Source: Bacteroidota bacterium (lineage in GTDB: Bacteria > Bacteroidota > Bacteroidia > Flavobacteriales_F > PHOS-HE28). Taken from it: a DNA stretch of 14,737 bases. Numbering within the stretch: position 1 is the stretch's first letter; every line of letters starts with the position of its first letter. The notes beneath the pieces are model-generated. The model ran no database searches, had not been told where the DNA came from, and saw only the letters and a program-made list of their open reading frames with translations. Position numbers and translations under genes: made by a program. Of the stretch, positions 1 through 7,730 are shown in pieces. The DNA lies in contig JAEYYE010000003.1 in assembly GCA_023430945.1 (NCBI GenBank), positions 1 through 14,737 of the forward strand. Direction: 5' to 3'.

Positions 1-638
1 ACCCGCTCCAGAACGCTTATGATCTGCGGGCGCTCGAGCAGGTGGATCTGGCGAACACCTTTGCCGACAACTTCACCAATGCCGACACGCTCGCCGAGCA
101 CATCAACAGCCTTCGCCCGATCGCCGATCCCATGGAGCGAAAGATGATCGATGATCGCCTGGGTGATCGGGACATGGATCATATGAAGCGCTTCTTCTAT
201 TCGTTCTGGGCGAACCGCAGCGCAGATCCGGAAAAGGCGTGGAAGGACTATGAGGAACAGGTGATCAAGGTGAACAAATTGTTCAGTTGCCGCATCATGA
301 AAGGTTACGAGACCGATCGCGGCTATGTCTACTTGAAATATGGAGCACCGAACACCATGATGGATCGCTTCAATGAGATGGGTACCCTGCCTTATACCAT
401 CTGGCATTACTACCGCGCAGGCCGCTACACCAACAAGCGTTTCATCTTTTATCAACCCGATCTGGCAAATCAGTGCCTCATCTTACTGCATAGTGAAGTG
501 CCCGGTGAGATAAAAACCCCGAACTGGAATCAGATCCTTCATCAGCGGACCAACCCTTTGGGGCCTGATGTACGTGTGCGCGACCCGAATTCGATCGAAA
601 GCGACCGGGTGCGCGAGTTCTACAACGATCCCCGTTGA
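1..638 (+). CDS. GWxTD domain-containing protein, C-terminal part (5' end outside window)
   Basis: The reading frame is open from base 3, with no stop before the first base, and ends at TGA 636-638, so this is the C-terminal part (about 211 residues) of a longer protein. The GTG at 42 is an internal Val codon, not a start. The end of the fragment carries the conserved core of the GWxTD domain: RGYVYLKYGAPN, then PYTIWHYY, a segment resembling RFIFYQPD, and LLHSEVPGEI before the C-terminus. Family knowledge: GWxTD proteins are common in Bacteroidota, are usually exported or envelope associated, and have no established biochemical role. The N-terminal half, which would show a signal peptide, is missing here. 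The glycosyltransferase start follows 33 bp downstream on the same strand, so the two could be co-transcribed. The domain call is fairly sure; the function is not known. Confidence 0.85.
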   Translation, partial: PLQNAYDLRALEQVDLANTFADNFTNADTLAEHINSLRPIADPMERKMIDDRLGDRDMDHMKRFFYSFWANRSADPEKAWKDYEEQVIKVNKLFSCRIMKGYETDRGYVYLKYGAPNTMMDRFNEMGTLPYTIWHYYRAGRYTNKRFIFYQPDLANQCLILLHSEVPGEIKTPNWNQILHQRTNPLGPDVRVRDPNSIESDRVREFYNDPR

Positions 639-671
639 TCGGCTTTCCGCATTTTTGCGTTTCCTGAAAGG

Positions 672-1754
672 ATGCGCACAGCCATCGTGATCTTGAATTG
701 GAACGGCCGCCATTGGCTGGAACGTTTCCTGCCATCGGTGATCCGGCACAGTGGCGATGCGCAGATCGTGGTGGCCGACAATGCCAGCACTGATGATTCT
801 GTGGAATGGCTGGAGCGATCCCATCCGCAGATCGTGCAGGTGCGCATGGATCGCAATCGAGGTTTCGCCGGTGGTTACAATGAAGCGCTTCGCCGGATAA
901 AGGCCGATCGGTTCATTCTGTTGAACAGTGATGTGGAGGTGACACCGGGGTGGGCCGACAAGTTGGCCGCACGGCTCGATGCTGATGAAGGCCTTGCCGC
1001 ATGCCAGCCGAAGATCAGGAGCCACGCCGATCGTGATCGCTTCGAACATGCCGGTGCGGCCGGCGGTTTCATAGATCGCAACGGGTATCCTTTCTGTCGT
1101 GGCCGGATCTTCGAGGTCACGGAGACGGACAAGGGCCAATACGATGATGATGCTGAAGTGTTCTGGGCGACCGGGGCATGCATGATCATCAGGGCTGATG
1201 CGTTCCATGCGGCGGGCGGTTTCGATGAAAGATTGTTCGCGCACATGGAGGAGATCGACCTATGCTGGCGGCTGCGGCGTATGGGCTGGCGGATCGGTTA
1301 TACCAGCGGCGCGGTGGTCTATCACGTGGGGGGCGGGGCGCTCGGGTACGGCAGTCCGCGAAAGACATTCCTGAATTTCCGGAACAGCCTTATCGTGCTC
1401 ACCAAGAATCTTCGCCACCGCTGGTGGGCCATCGATCTGTTGCGCCGCCTGGTGCTTGATGGCTTCGCAGCATTGAAATTCCTTCTCGAAGGTCATGCTT
1501 CCCATTCGTGGCAGGTATTCCGCGCACATTGGGCTTTCTTTCTCTGCCTGGGATCGGTGATCCGCCAGCGGCGTGCATTGCGGGCTCAGGAACGATCGGT
1601 GGATCTCACCGGCATGTACCGGCGTAGCATCGCCTTCGATCGGTTCATATTAGGCTGGAAGGATTTCCGCCAGCTGGATCGGAAGGCTTTTATCAGGAAC
1701 GATCGAGCAAATAGCGGATCGCCAGCGCATATCCCGCTTCACCGAACCCCATGA
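672..1754 (+). CDS. Glycosyltransferase family 2 (rhamnosyltransferase-like)
   Basis: A 360-residue cytoplasmic GT-A fold glycosyltransferase. It opens with a beta strand and nucleotide-binding start (AIVILNWNG, residues 4-12), followed by the sugar-nucleotide motif ADNASTDDS (35-43), GFAGGYNEAL (64-73) and the metal-binding DxD-like LLNSDVEV (83-90, Asp87). The acceptor-side acidic motif HMEEIDLCWRLRRMGW lies at 191-206. This order is typical of GT2 enzymes that add rhamnose or related sugars from an NDP-sugar to cell-surface polysaccharide; the actual donor and acceptor cannot be read. The C-terminal 100 residues are basic and aromatic and may contact the membrane. Start ATG 672 follows GAAAGG immediately, a weak and very close Shine-Dalgarno match. 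The last 62 bp overlap the convergent aroQ gene, so the final ~20 residues (rich in Ser, Pro, His, Arg) are probably a non-conserved extension. Confidence 0.9.
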   Translation: MRTAIVILNWNGRHWLERFLPSVIRHSGDAQIVVADNASTDDSVEWLERSHPQIVQVRMDRNRGFAGGYNEALRRIKADRFILLNSDVEVTPGWADKLAARLDADEGLAACQPKIRSHADRDRFEHAGAAGGFIDRNGYPFCRGRIFEVTETDKGQYDDDAEVFWATGACMIIRADAFHAAGGFDERLFAHMEEIDLCWRLRRMGWRIGYTSGAVVYHVGGGALGYGSPRKTFLNFRNSLIVLTKNLRHRWWAIDLLRRLVLDGFAALKFLLEGHASHSWQVFRAHWAFFLCLGSVIRQRRALRAQERSVDLTGMYRRSIAFDRFILGWKDFRQLDRKAFIRNDRANSGSPAHIPLHRTP

Positions 1755-2118
1755 TGGAGCCTGCGCACACCGCACCGATCAACGAAACATGGCGGAACGG
1801 CTCACGCGCGAGCAGGTTGCTCAAATGCACTTCCACCGCAGGAATAGTGACCGCAGCGATCGCATCCCGTATGGCCACGGATGTATGTGAGTAGCCGCCG
1901 GCATTGATCACCATGCCGATGTGCCGGCCCGGCGCGGATTGGATCGCTGTTATGATAGGTCCTTCATCGTTCGATCGAAGATCTTCCAGTTCCACCGAAG
2001 GAAATTCCGATCGCAGATCGGCAACGATCGCATCCAACGTCCTCTCACCATAGATCTTCGTTTCACGCGAGCCGAGCAGGTTCAAGTTCGGTCCGTTGAT
2101 CAGGAGAATGCTGTTCAT
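1693..2118 (-). CDS. aroQ: 3-dehydroquinate dehydratase, type II
   Basis: A 141-residue type II dehydroquinase, the third step of the shikimate pathway: 3-dehydroquinate to 3-dehydroshikimate plus water, in the cytoplasm; the family forms dodecamers. Counting from ATG 2118, the sequence starts MNSILLINGPNLNLLG, the usual family N-terminus. The active-site set is complete: Arg18 and Tyr23 on the flexible lid (GSRETKIYG), Asn72 (INAGG), His78 (SHTSVAIRD), His98 (EVHLSN) and Arg109 (EPFR). The spacing matches the Mycobacterium tuberculosis enzyme (Arg19, Tyr24, Asn75, His81, His101, Arg112). An in-frame ATG six codons upstream (2136) adds only MRTSPA and is less likely. The gene is divergent from xerD (99 bp between starts) and overlaps the 3' end of the glycosyltransferase gene. 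No Shine-Dalgarno is seen. Confidence 0.95.
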   Translation of the reverse strand: MNSILLINGPNLNLLGSRETKIYGERTLDAIVADLRSEFPSVELEDLRSNDEGPIITAIQSAPGRHIGMVINAGGYSHTSVAIRDAIAAVTIPAVEVHLSNLLAREPFRHVSLIGAVCAGSIMGFGEAGYALAIRYLLDRS

Positions 2119-2217
2119 CGCCGGTGAAGTTCGCACTTCGCGATCAACATCAGCATGTTCAACTTGAAGATGAAGGGGAACTCGATCAGGCCCTCATCAG
2201 CGGGAACTTCGCTGGCC

Positions 2218-3123
2218 ATGGAGTGGAACGGCGCGCTCGCGGACCTGCGCATGCACCTGAAGCTTGAACGATCGCTGAGCGATCGCACGGTGGAAGCGTA
2301 CCTGCGTGACGTGGGAAAATTGCGCGATTTCGCCATTCAACAGGTTCCGGCCGTTGCGCCTGATCGGATCTCATCCGAAGACCTTCGTGCGTTCATCACA
2401 TGGGTGGCGAAGCATGGGCTGGCGGCTTCGAGCCAGGCAAGATTGCTTAGCGCGATCCGCGTGTTCCATCGCAACATGCTGCGCGAAAAGTCCATAAGGG
2501 AAGATCCCACCGAGCTGATCGAGAGCCCGCGGCTTGGCCGGAAACTTCCCGTTTTCCTAAGCGTGCAGGAGATCGATGCGATGGTGAAGGTGATCGATAT
2601 GAGCCGGCCGCTCGCCCACCGCGACAAGGCGATCATTGAAACGCTCTATGGGTGCGGCCTGCGGGTGAGCGAACTGTGCGGCCTGCGACGTTCGTGCATC
2701 CATCCGGGCGAAGGTTTCATCCGTGTGATCGGAAAGGGTGACAAGGAGCGGCTCGTACCGATCGGCCCCGATGCATTGAACGCGATCGGGCTGTATGATC
2801 GCCACGAACGCGTGCATCTGCCGGTGAAGAATTCCGCGGAGGACGTCGTATTCCTTAACCGGCGTGGTGGTGGCTTGTCGCGCATGGCCGTCTTCTCGAT
2901 CGTGAAGGAACTGGCGCAGCGTGCGGGCATCCGGAAGGAGATCAGCCCGCATACGTTCAGGCATTCATTCGCCACGCATCTGGTGGAAGGTGGCGCCGAT
3001 CTGCGTGCAGTACAGGAAATGCTCGGCCATGCGAGCATCACCACCACCGAGATCTATACGCACCTTGATCGCGAATACCTGCGCAGCAATATCATGCGAT
3101 TCCATCCGCGGGCGGGCCGCTAG
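2218..3123 (+). CDS. xerD: Site-specific tyrosine recombinase XerD
   Basis: A 301-residue tyrosine recombinase that, with XerC, resolves chromosome dimers at dif sites, normally under FtsK control. The N-terminal SAM-like DNA-binding domain (about 1-100; LKLERSLSDRTVEAYLRD) is followed by the catalytic domain with all six residues: Arg149 (YGCGLRVSEL), Lys173 (GKGDKERLVP), His245 and Arg248 (SPHTFRHSFATHL), His271 (MLGHASITTT) and nucleophile Tyr280 (EIYTHLD). Each number is exactly one more than in E. coli XerD (148, 172, 244, 247, 270, 279), which supports the ATG at 2218 over the in-frame ATG at 2155, whose extra 21 residues look unlike the family. The length and the absence of att-like repeats or phage genes argue for the housekeeping enzyme. 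Its stop (3121-3123) is one base from the stop of the convergent gene. No clear promoter or Shine-Dalgarno was found upstream. Confidence 0.93.
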   Translation: MEWNGALADLRMHLKLERSLSDRTVEAYLRDVGKLRDFAIQQVPAVAPDRISSEDLRAFITWVAKHGLAASSQARLLSAIRVFHRNMLREKSIREDPTELIESPRLGRKLPVFLSVQEIDAMVKVIDMSRPLAHRDKAIIETLYGCGLRVSELCGLRRSCIHPGEGFIRVIGKGDKERLVPIGPDALNAIGLYDRHERVHLPVKNSAEDVVFLNRRGGGLSRMAVFSIVKELAQRAGIRKEISPHTFRHSFATHLVEGGADLRAVQEMLGHASITTTEIYTHLDREYLRSNIMRFHPRAGR

Positions 3124-3124
3124 A

Positions 3125-3868
3125 TCAGAAGATCGTGACCACTTTGCGCTTTCCCATGTACACGCCGGGGGCGGCATTCGATCCAACCGCCCTGCCGAGC
3201 ACATCGATGTAAGGCTTGTCCTTTTCGTCCTGCTCGAATTGGCGGTCCGGTATGCCGGTGATGAGATCGGCGCAGGGGGTTCCCACGATCTTGATCTCGT
3301 CCAATACCCAGGCTCCTTCACCGGAAGCTTCATAGGCCTGCACCTTCAATTGAAAGAAGGCATACGGCGCGCCGGAAGGGATCTCCAGGCAACCCAGATC
3401 GGTGATCACCGTGGTCTGGAAGTTCCAATCCACGTAAGTATCGGAAACCTCGGTGAACGGTTGGGTTGGATCTGACGTGAACGATACCTTAAGCCTTTCG
3501 GGGCCGTAGGATGTGCGCGTATGGCGCAGGATGATGCTGTCGACGCTCATGGGAACAGAGGCGATCCCCGAGAGAAGACCGTAGGTGTTCTCTTCAGGGA
3601 AGGTGGGCCAATCCATGGAGAAGACCGAGAGGTCGTTCACCGCCGTGGGATAAGGGCAAACTGATGTGTTCACCCAGATCATGTTCGTTCCGAAGAAGAT
3701 GGAACTCTCGTTCTCAGGTAGGTTGCATGCGGTGCAACTGTTGTCGCACGACATGGTGTTCTCGCAACCCATGTTCATCCATTGGTACATGATCGTCTGG
3801 CTGGAACCGTGCAGCGAGCAGCAGATCGTGGTGGTAAGGATGGCCGCTTTTATCAGCTTGGTGGTCAT
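3125..3868 (-). CDS. Secreted Cys-containing protein with short sorting-like tail, function unknown
   Basis: A 247-residue predicted exported protein. ATG 3868 gives MTTKLIKAAILTTTICCSLHGSSQ, a basic N-terminus and hydrophobic core typical of a Sec signal peptide, with cleavage probably after GSSQ. Starting at the upstream GTG (3904) would put a charged stretch before the signal, so 3868 is preferred. The mature N-terminus has a Cys cluster (MGCENTMSCDNSCTACN, plus a later Cys), suggesting disulfides in a periplasmic or extracellular protein. The middle is beta-rich and jelly-roll-like, with a VDWNFQTTVITDL stretch and a late EGAWVLDEIKIVG strand common in Bacteroidota MAM/lamin-like adhesins. 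The C-terminus reads DVLGRAVGSNAAPGVYMGKRKVV, resembling the final strands of a T9SS type A sorting domain, but short. I do not recognise a named family. Gap to the upstream same-strand gene is 90 bp. A GGAGG stretch at 3891-3895 is 22 bp from the ATG, too far for a normal ribosome site. Confidence 0.75.
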   Translation of the reverse strand: MTTKLIKAAILTTTICCSLHGSSQTIMYQWMNMGCENTMSCDNSCTACNLPENESSIFFGTNMIWVNTSVCPYPTAVNDLSVFSMDWPTFPEENTYGLLSGIASVPMSVDSIILRHTRTSYGPERLKVSFTSDPTQPFTEVSDTYVDWNFQTTVITDLGCLEIPSGAPYAFFQLKVQAYEASGEGAWVLDEIKIVGTPCADLITGIPDRQFEQDEKDKPYIDVLGRAVGSNAAPGVYMGKRKVVTIF

Positions 3869-3958
3869 ATGTCTGGTTCGAAAGGTCTCTTCCTCCTTTC
3901 GCACCGTTCATACGGAGGCGATGATGCGGGGTTACACTTCCTTTGTGATCCGACCCTA

Positions 3959-4984
3959 TCACGGCTCAAGGATCCGTTCCAGATGTATCCTCAAAATGGA
4001 GCCCATGTCGCGCGTGCCATTGAAGATCTCCTCCCCGTGGATCTTCTGGAGTTCCTCGGCCAATTGCTCAGCATGTTCCGTCGGTGAGAGCCGGTCCGCG
4101 ATCATTGTGCCGAGCAGATCGTTCAATTGTTCCTCGGCATGCTTGTAGCGTTTTCTCAAAAGGGCACGTTCCTCGTTGCGGTATTGTTCCGCTGTTTCGC
4201 GTGAGATCACCTGTTGCGCGAGCTGCACGTATGGCAGATTCTCCTTATAGAACTGCGGCATGTAGATGCGCGCGCGGCCTTCGTGGCTCTGCTGATCGAA
4301 ATCGATCGAACGGATCCTGTATTGCACCTGGTCCAGATCATGGATCACATCCACCACGAAGTTGTACGCACGCATATCGCCCAGCAGGCGCACGAAACAA
4401 CGTTCGTTGAACTTCACGAATTCCTTGCTCAGGCGCACCTTGTTCAATTCGCCCCCATGTTTCACCGGTTCGCGGATGAAGACATCGCCCGGAACACCGA
4501 TGATGTGTTCCTCCACGATGGTATCCTTGTCGAAGTAGAAGTTGATGCGGTTGGGTGAGAGCATGTGCTCGAGCTCCAGCCCATAGATCCGACTGGCATC
4601 GGCCTGCTTGATGTAGAAATAATCGTGGTTCTCATTGATGGTGTTGAGGATCTTGATGCGGAACGGCTGCGAATTCCCATACGCGCAGAAATCGATCCGG
4701 TCCACCACGAGATGGCCGATGTGCCGGCCGTCCGCGATCAGGAGCTGGTAGGTTTCAACCAACTTCTCGTGCACTTCAGCGATCTCGGCCTGGCGCAGGA
4801 TCACCGAGTGCCAGAGCGTCTCCTTCCCTTCCCGATCGAGCACGGGCAACACTCCCTCATAACGCCGCAGATCGGCATATGTGATCGGCAGTTCCTCATG
4901 CCTGTCGTATCGGTGCAGATACGCCAGCAATCGTTCATTGATCGGAAAAAGGTCCTTCTTCCGGTGGATCGCATTGAATGTCAT
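3959..4984 (-). CDS. Conserved hypothetical protein with kinase-like (APH/PI3K-like) residue pattern
   Basis: A 341-residue soluble protein with no signal peptide or membrane segment. I recognise the general sequence as a type conserved among Flavobacteriales but know no assigned function. The following order can be read directly: strands around FRIKILN (108-114) and DYFYIKQAD (121-129, Lys126); a helix GLELEHML (135-142, Glu137/Glu139); two strands leading to IVEEHIIGVPGD (156-167), like the hinge of small-molecule kinases; a helix; then LLGDMRAYNFVVD (200-212), with Asp203-x4-Asn208 as in catalytic loops HGDxxxxN or GDRHxxN; then SIDFD (226-230), placed like the metal-binding DFG/DFD. The C-terminal 85 residues are charged and helical. 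My inference is an atypical protein or small-molecule kinase fold. It starts 16 bp after the M1 peptidase stop, behind a strong ribosome binding site, so co-transcription is likely. The gene is sure; the kinase idea is a hypothesis. Confidence 0.85.
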   Translation of the reverse strand: MTFNAIHRKKDLFPINERLLAYLHRYDRHEELPITYADLRRYEGVLPVLDREGKETLWHSVILRQAEIAEVHEKLVETYQLLIADGRHIGHLVVDRIDFCAYGNSQPFRIKILNTINENHDYFYIKQADASRIYGLELEHMLSPNRINFYFDKDTIVEEHIIGVPGDVFIREPVKHGGELNKVRLSKEFVKFNERCFVRLLGDMRAYNFVVDVIHDLDQVQYRIRSIDFDQQSHEGRARIYMPQFYKENLPYVQLAQQVISRETAEQYRNEERALLRKRYKHAEEQLNDLLGTMIADRLSPTEHAEQLAEELQKIHGEEIFNGTRDMGSILRIHLERILEP

Positions 4985-4990
4985 TACCGT

Positions 4991-4997
4991 CCTCCCC
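4991..4997 (-). promoter_or_regulatory. Strong Shine-Dalgarno site for the kinase-like gene
   Basis: Read on the minus strand, GGGGAGG ends six bases before the ATG at 4984. It lies wholly in the 16-bp gap after the M1 peptidase stop (5001). It confirms this ATG as the start. Most other genes here lack such a site, in keeping with weak Shine-Dalgarno use in Bacteroidota. Confidence 0.6.
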
Positions 4998-5000
4998 TGC

Positions 5001-7448
5001 TCAGCGGATCACTTCGAAGCGTTCGCTTCCCAAACGCACGCCATCGGTGCTCACCACGCGAAGTACAAACGTTCCAGCCGGGATCCGATCGATCTTCAAC
5101 TGGTGTTGGAATGCACCGTGTGAAGACGATGTGCTGCGCTCGATCAGCTTTCCTTCGATCGTGAAGATGTCGAACACCAATGTCTTCGCTTCAGGAAGGT
5201 TCCCGCTCACGTCCAACAGATCCTTTGCGGGGTTCGGATGAAGCGCGATCGTCCATTCATCGACCGGAAGGGTCTCATCGATATTCACAAAACCCGTGGA
5301 CTTGCCGAAAGCATACTGACCTTTCCGAAGGTTCGTGATGTTGATGTTGCCCTGTCCGTTCATCAGGCTTCCGGGATTGATCGTTTGATCGGCATACACT
5401 TCCCACGGATCGGTCGGCTCCGCGCGATAAAGTATGCACATGCCATATTCATTACCATCGAAAAGTTCGTGATCGAGCTCATGCGTTCCGAGGCCTTTGT
5501 AGGTGACGCGGCCGCGCAAGGCCGTGCCTTCAGACCATTGCCCATCCACGTTCCAATAATGGGTGTTGCTGATCGCGAGCACGTCCGCATTCAGAGGTGA
5601 TCCATCGGGCGCGACCCAGAGGTGTTCCACGCGTACGAGTGCATCGGCGGGTGTGCTGTCGCCGTAAAGCCTGAATTCAACGTATGGAAGATTTGAATCG
5701 AGCGTGGAACCAGCAGCAAGCTCCACTTCATGGTCCAGCCGCGCCTGGTTGAGCCGTGCGTGCCGGTTGAGAACGATCATGGCCGGATCGAAAGGTGCGG
5801 TAACTTGTAGATCGGTCTGTGTTCCGCCTACTGTGATCTGTTGATCGGATTCTTCGCCCGATGCGGAGATCAACGTGAGGTCAAGAGGTACATTTTCATG
5901 GAGGTTCGATCCGCCGCGGAGTTTCTGGCCGATCTGAAGTTGAACGTTCCATTCCGATCCAGACTGTTGCGCTGTATGATCGATCACCTCAAAAACGGAA
6001 TACGAAGGGCCGAAGACCCACGCATCGAAGAAGGGATCAAGATCCAGCCCGCTGTATTGCTCGAGCGCATCCCTGAACCCTTCCGCAGTGATCGTTGTGT
6101 ATGCAAGGTCCGTCTGGATCTGGTGCAACGCACTCCGGAACAAGCTGTCGCCCATATAGCCACGCAGGTTATGCATCACCAGGGCACCTTTATAATAGGT
6201 ATGGTTCCCATAGATATGTGCATCAGGCATCGGCGAGAGTGAATGGAAGCCTTCGTCGTTCACGTGCGCTTCGCGCAATACGTAGAGCAGATTGTCCTTC
6301 ACGGCCTGCACGAGACCTGCCTCACCATCGATCCATTCCTCGATCAGGTGCCCGCTGTATTCCGCAGGACCTTCCTTCAACCACATATCGTTATGGATGT
6401 AGGGCGTCACCATGTCGCCCCACCAATGGTGCCCGAGCTCATGTGTGTACAGGGCGCGGTTCGATGCCACGCTCTGCTGGTTCATGAAATCGGGATAGGC
6501 CACGTTCGTGGGGATCTCCAGCGCGCCATCCACGGTATGCACATAGCCCACACGCTCGAACGGATACGCGCCGAACCAGTATTCACACGCATCGATCGCA
6601 TCGGGCAATTGCGCGAAATTGTCAACCATGCCGTTGAGCAGGTTCGGCTTTGCACGAAGCGTTACCGGTATCTCAGCGTTCGCCCCGGAATGGGTGTAGG
6701 CGTGCTCCTCGTAGTTCGCGATCGCCACCGCGCTCAAATGCGTGGGAATTGGCTGATCGAACGAGTATGACCTTATCACGGTATCGCCCCCGAGAACAAC
6801 TTCACCCAAAAATGTGCCCTGGCCATGAAGGCGATAGGTGCCTGAACTTTTCACATGATAGGTGTACGTCGCACGTTCCACGAACGAATCGAAACAAGGG
6901 TACCACACCTTGCCGAAGTTGGGTGGTATGGAACTGATACCGATCCCCAGGTTATAGATGTAATTCTGTTGGAAATAGAAACCGCCCCACTCCGGATCGC
7001 GATGAGGCACGCCACCATAAAATACCGTGAGCTGGTGCTCCACCCCAGGCTCGGGTGCGATCGGAAGTGCCACGGTGAGGAATTCCTCGTCCTGTACAAA
7101 TGCGAGCGGTCCATCCTCACCGGTCACGGAATCAACTTCCAATCCATATAGATCGAAGCGGATCGAAAGCTGGCCAGGCATGATCGCGCGGTACGTGATC
7201 GTGGTGTGGGCCTGCAGGCTCTGGCTGTTGTAGCTGGAAACATCGAGGTTGATGTCGTAATGAACGATATCGAACGTATCGCTCCGCGCGATCGTCTCAT
7301 CGATGTCGCTGCGATCCTGTACGCTGTGCGATCCAGGCTGCGGGGCGTTCCGGAAGAAATGGCATCCGTAGGGATTCGGCTGTGCGAGAACATGCGTTGC
7401 ATTGATCGCTGCAACAACGCAAATTGCGAGCGGAATGATCGATCTCAT
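5001..7448 (-). CDS. Secreted M1-family metallopeptidase with T9SS sorting domain
   Basis: An 815-residue exported zinc peptidase. Residues 1-22 form a Sec signal peptide (cleavage near HVLAQP). An aminopeptidase-N-like beta N-domain covers roughly 50-255. The catalytic domain holds HELGHHWWGD (336-345; zinc ligands His336 and His340, catalytic Glu337), with the third ligand Glu359 (WLKEGPAE) exactly 18 residues after HExxH. Tyr418 (TYYKGALV) corresponds to the transition-state Tyr of M1 enzymes. The usual GxMEN exopeptidase motif reads GALEI (308-312): the N-terminus-binding Glu311 is kept, but Met and Asn are replaced. A beta region (about 490-720) leads to a type A T9SS sorting domain (about 732-815; ALHPNPAKDLLDVSG, then PAGTFVLRVVS and SERFEVIR). 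It should therefore be moved across the outer membrane and released or anchored at the surface. Probable first gene of an operon with the kinase-like gene. Confidence 0.93.
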   Translation of the reverse strand: MRSIIPLAICVVAAINATHVLAQPNPYGCHFFRNAPQPGSHSVQDRSDIDETIARSDTFDIVHYDINLDVSSYNSQSLQAHTTITYRAIMPGQLSIRFDLYGLEVDSVTGEDGPLAFVQDEEFLTVALPIAPEPGVEHQLTVFYGGVPHRDPEWGGFYFQQNYIYNLGIGISSIPPNFGKVWYPCFDSFVERATYTYHVKSSGTYRLHGQGTFLGEVVLGGDTVIRSYSFDQPIPTHLSAVAIANYEEHAYTHSGANAEIPVTLRAKPNLLNGMVDNFAQLPDAIDACEYWFGAYPFERVGYVHTVDGALEIPTNVAYPDFMNQQSVASNRALYTHELGHHWWGDMVTPYIHNDMWLKEGPAEYSGHLIEEWIDGEAGLVQAVKDNLLYVLREAHVNDEGFHSLSPMPDAHIYGNHTYYKGALVMHNLRGYMGDSLFRSALHQIQTDLAYTTITAEGFRDALEQYSGLDLDPFFDAWVFGPSYSVFEVIDHTAQQSGSEWNVQLQIGQKLRGGSNLHENVPLDLTLISASGEESDQQITVGGTQTDLQVTAPFDPAMIVLNRHARLNQARLDHEVELAAGSTLDSNLPYVEFRLYGDSTPADALVRVEHLWVAPDGSPLNADVLAISNTHYWNVDGQWSEGTALRGRVTYKGLGTHELDHELFDGNEYGMCILYRAEPTDPWEVYADQTINPGSLMNGQGNINITNLRKGQYAFGKSTGFVNIDETLPVDEWTIALHPNPAKDLLDVSGNLPEAKTLVFDIFTIEGKLIERSTSSSHGAFQHQLKIDRIPAGTFVLRVVSTDGVRLGSERFEVIR

Positions 7449-7730
7449 CGGGCAGGTGTGAAGGTTCGAAGCTAGCGCGGCCGATCGGATTTTCCGCGGA
7501 TGGATAAGGGGGCTACCGGGGATCCGATCCTCGTGCCCAGGACCGATCCGAATGGCTCAGGTACCGATCGAAGGGCGCCCCGATCTGTGGATACATATCC
7601 TCGGAACAACATCGCTCACCCGTTCCATTCTAGATCCTACTGACTGAGCCTCAGCACTATGGACGCTATTGCCCCCTTCGGCACTTTAGTGGGTTGGCAC
7701 GGCCAATACATCCACATATCCCTGATCATC
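7449..7730. other. Divergent intergenic region, M1 peptidase / OmpA lipoprotein
   Basis: This 282-bp spacer lies between divergent starts and must hold both promoters, but I find no convincing TAnnTTTG box on either strand. An in-frame ATG at 7659 could lengthen the OmpA gene by 24 codons, but that would place polar residues before its lipoprotein signal, so I treat the stretch as non-coding. It contains eight GATC sites, a density as high as in the coding regions. A short perfect inverted repeat, CTGAGCCTCAG, lies just upstream of the 7659 ATG. Confidence 0.5.

Noticed and set aside
483..1244. A 253-codon minus-strand open frame overlapping the GWxTD and glycosyltransferase genes
   Set aside because: It covers parts of two well-supported genes and the gap between them, with no motif of its own.
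2218..3123. Tyrosine recombinase as the integrase of a mobile element
   Set aside because: Active-site numbering matches housekeeping XerD to within one residue, its neighbours are metabolic genes, and no att-like repeats, phage genes or tRNA target are present.
7659..7730. Upstream ATG start for the OmpA lipoprotein
   Set aside because: It would place 24 residues before the lipoprotein signal peptide; ATG 7731 gives a normal signal ending in a lipidated Cys.
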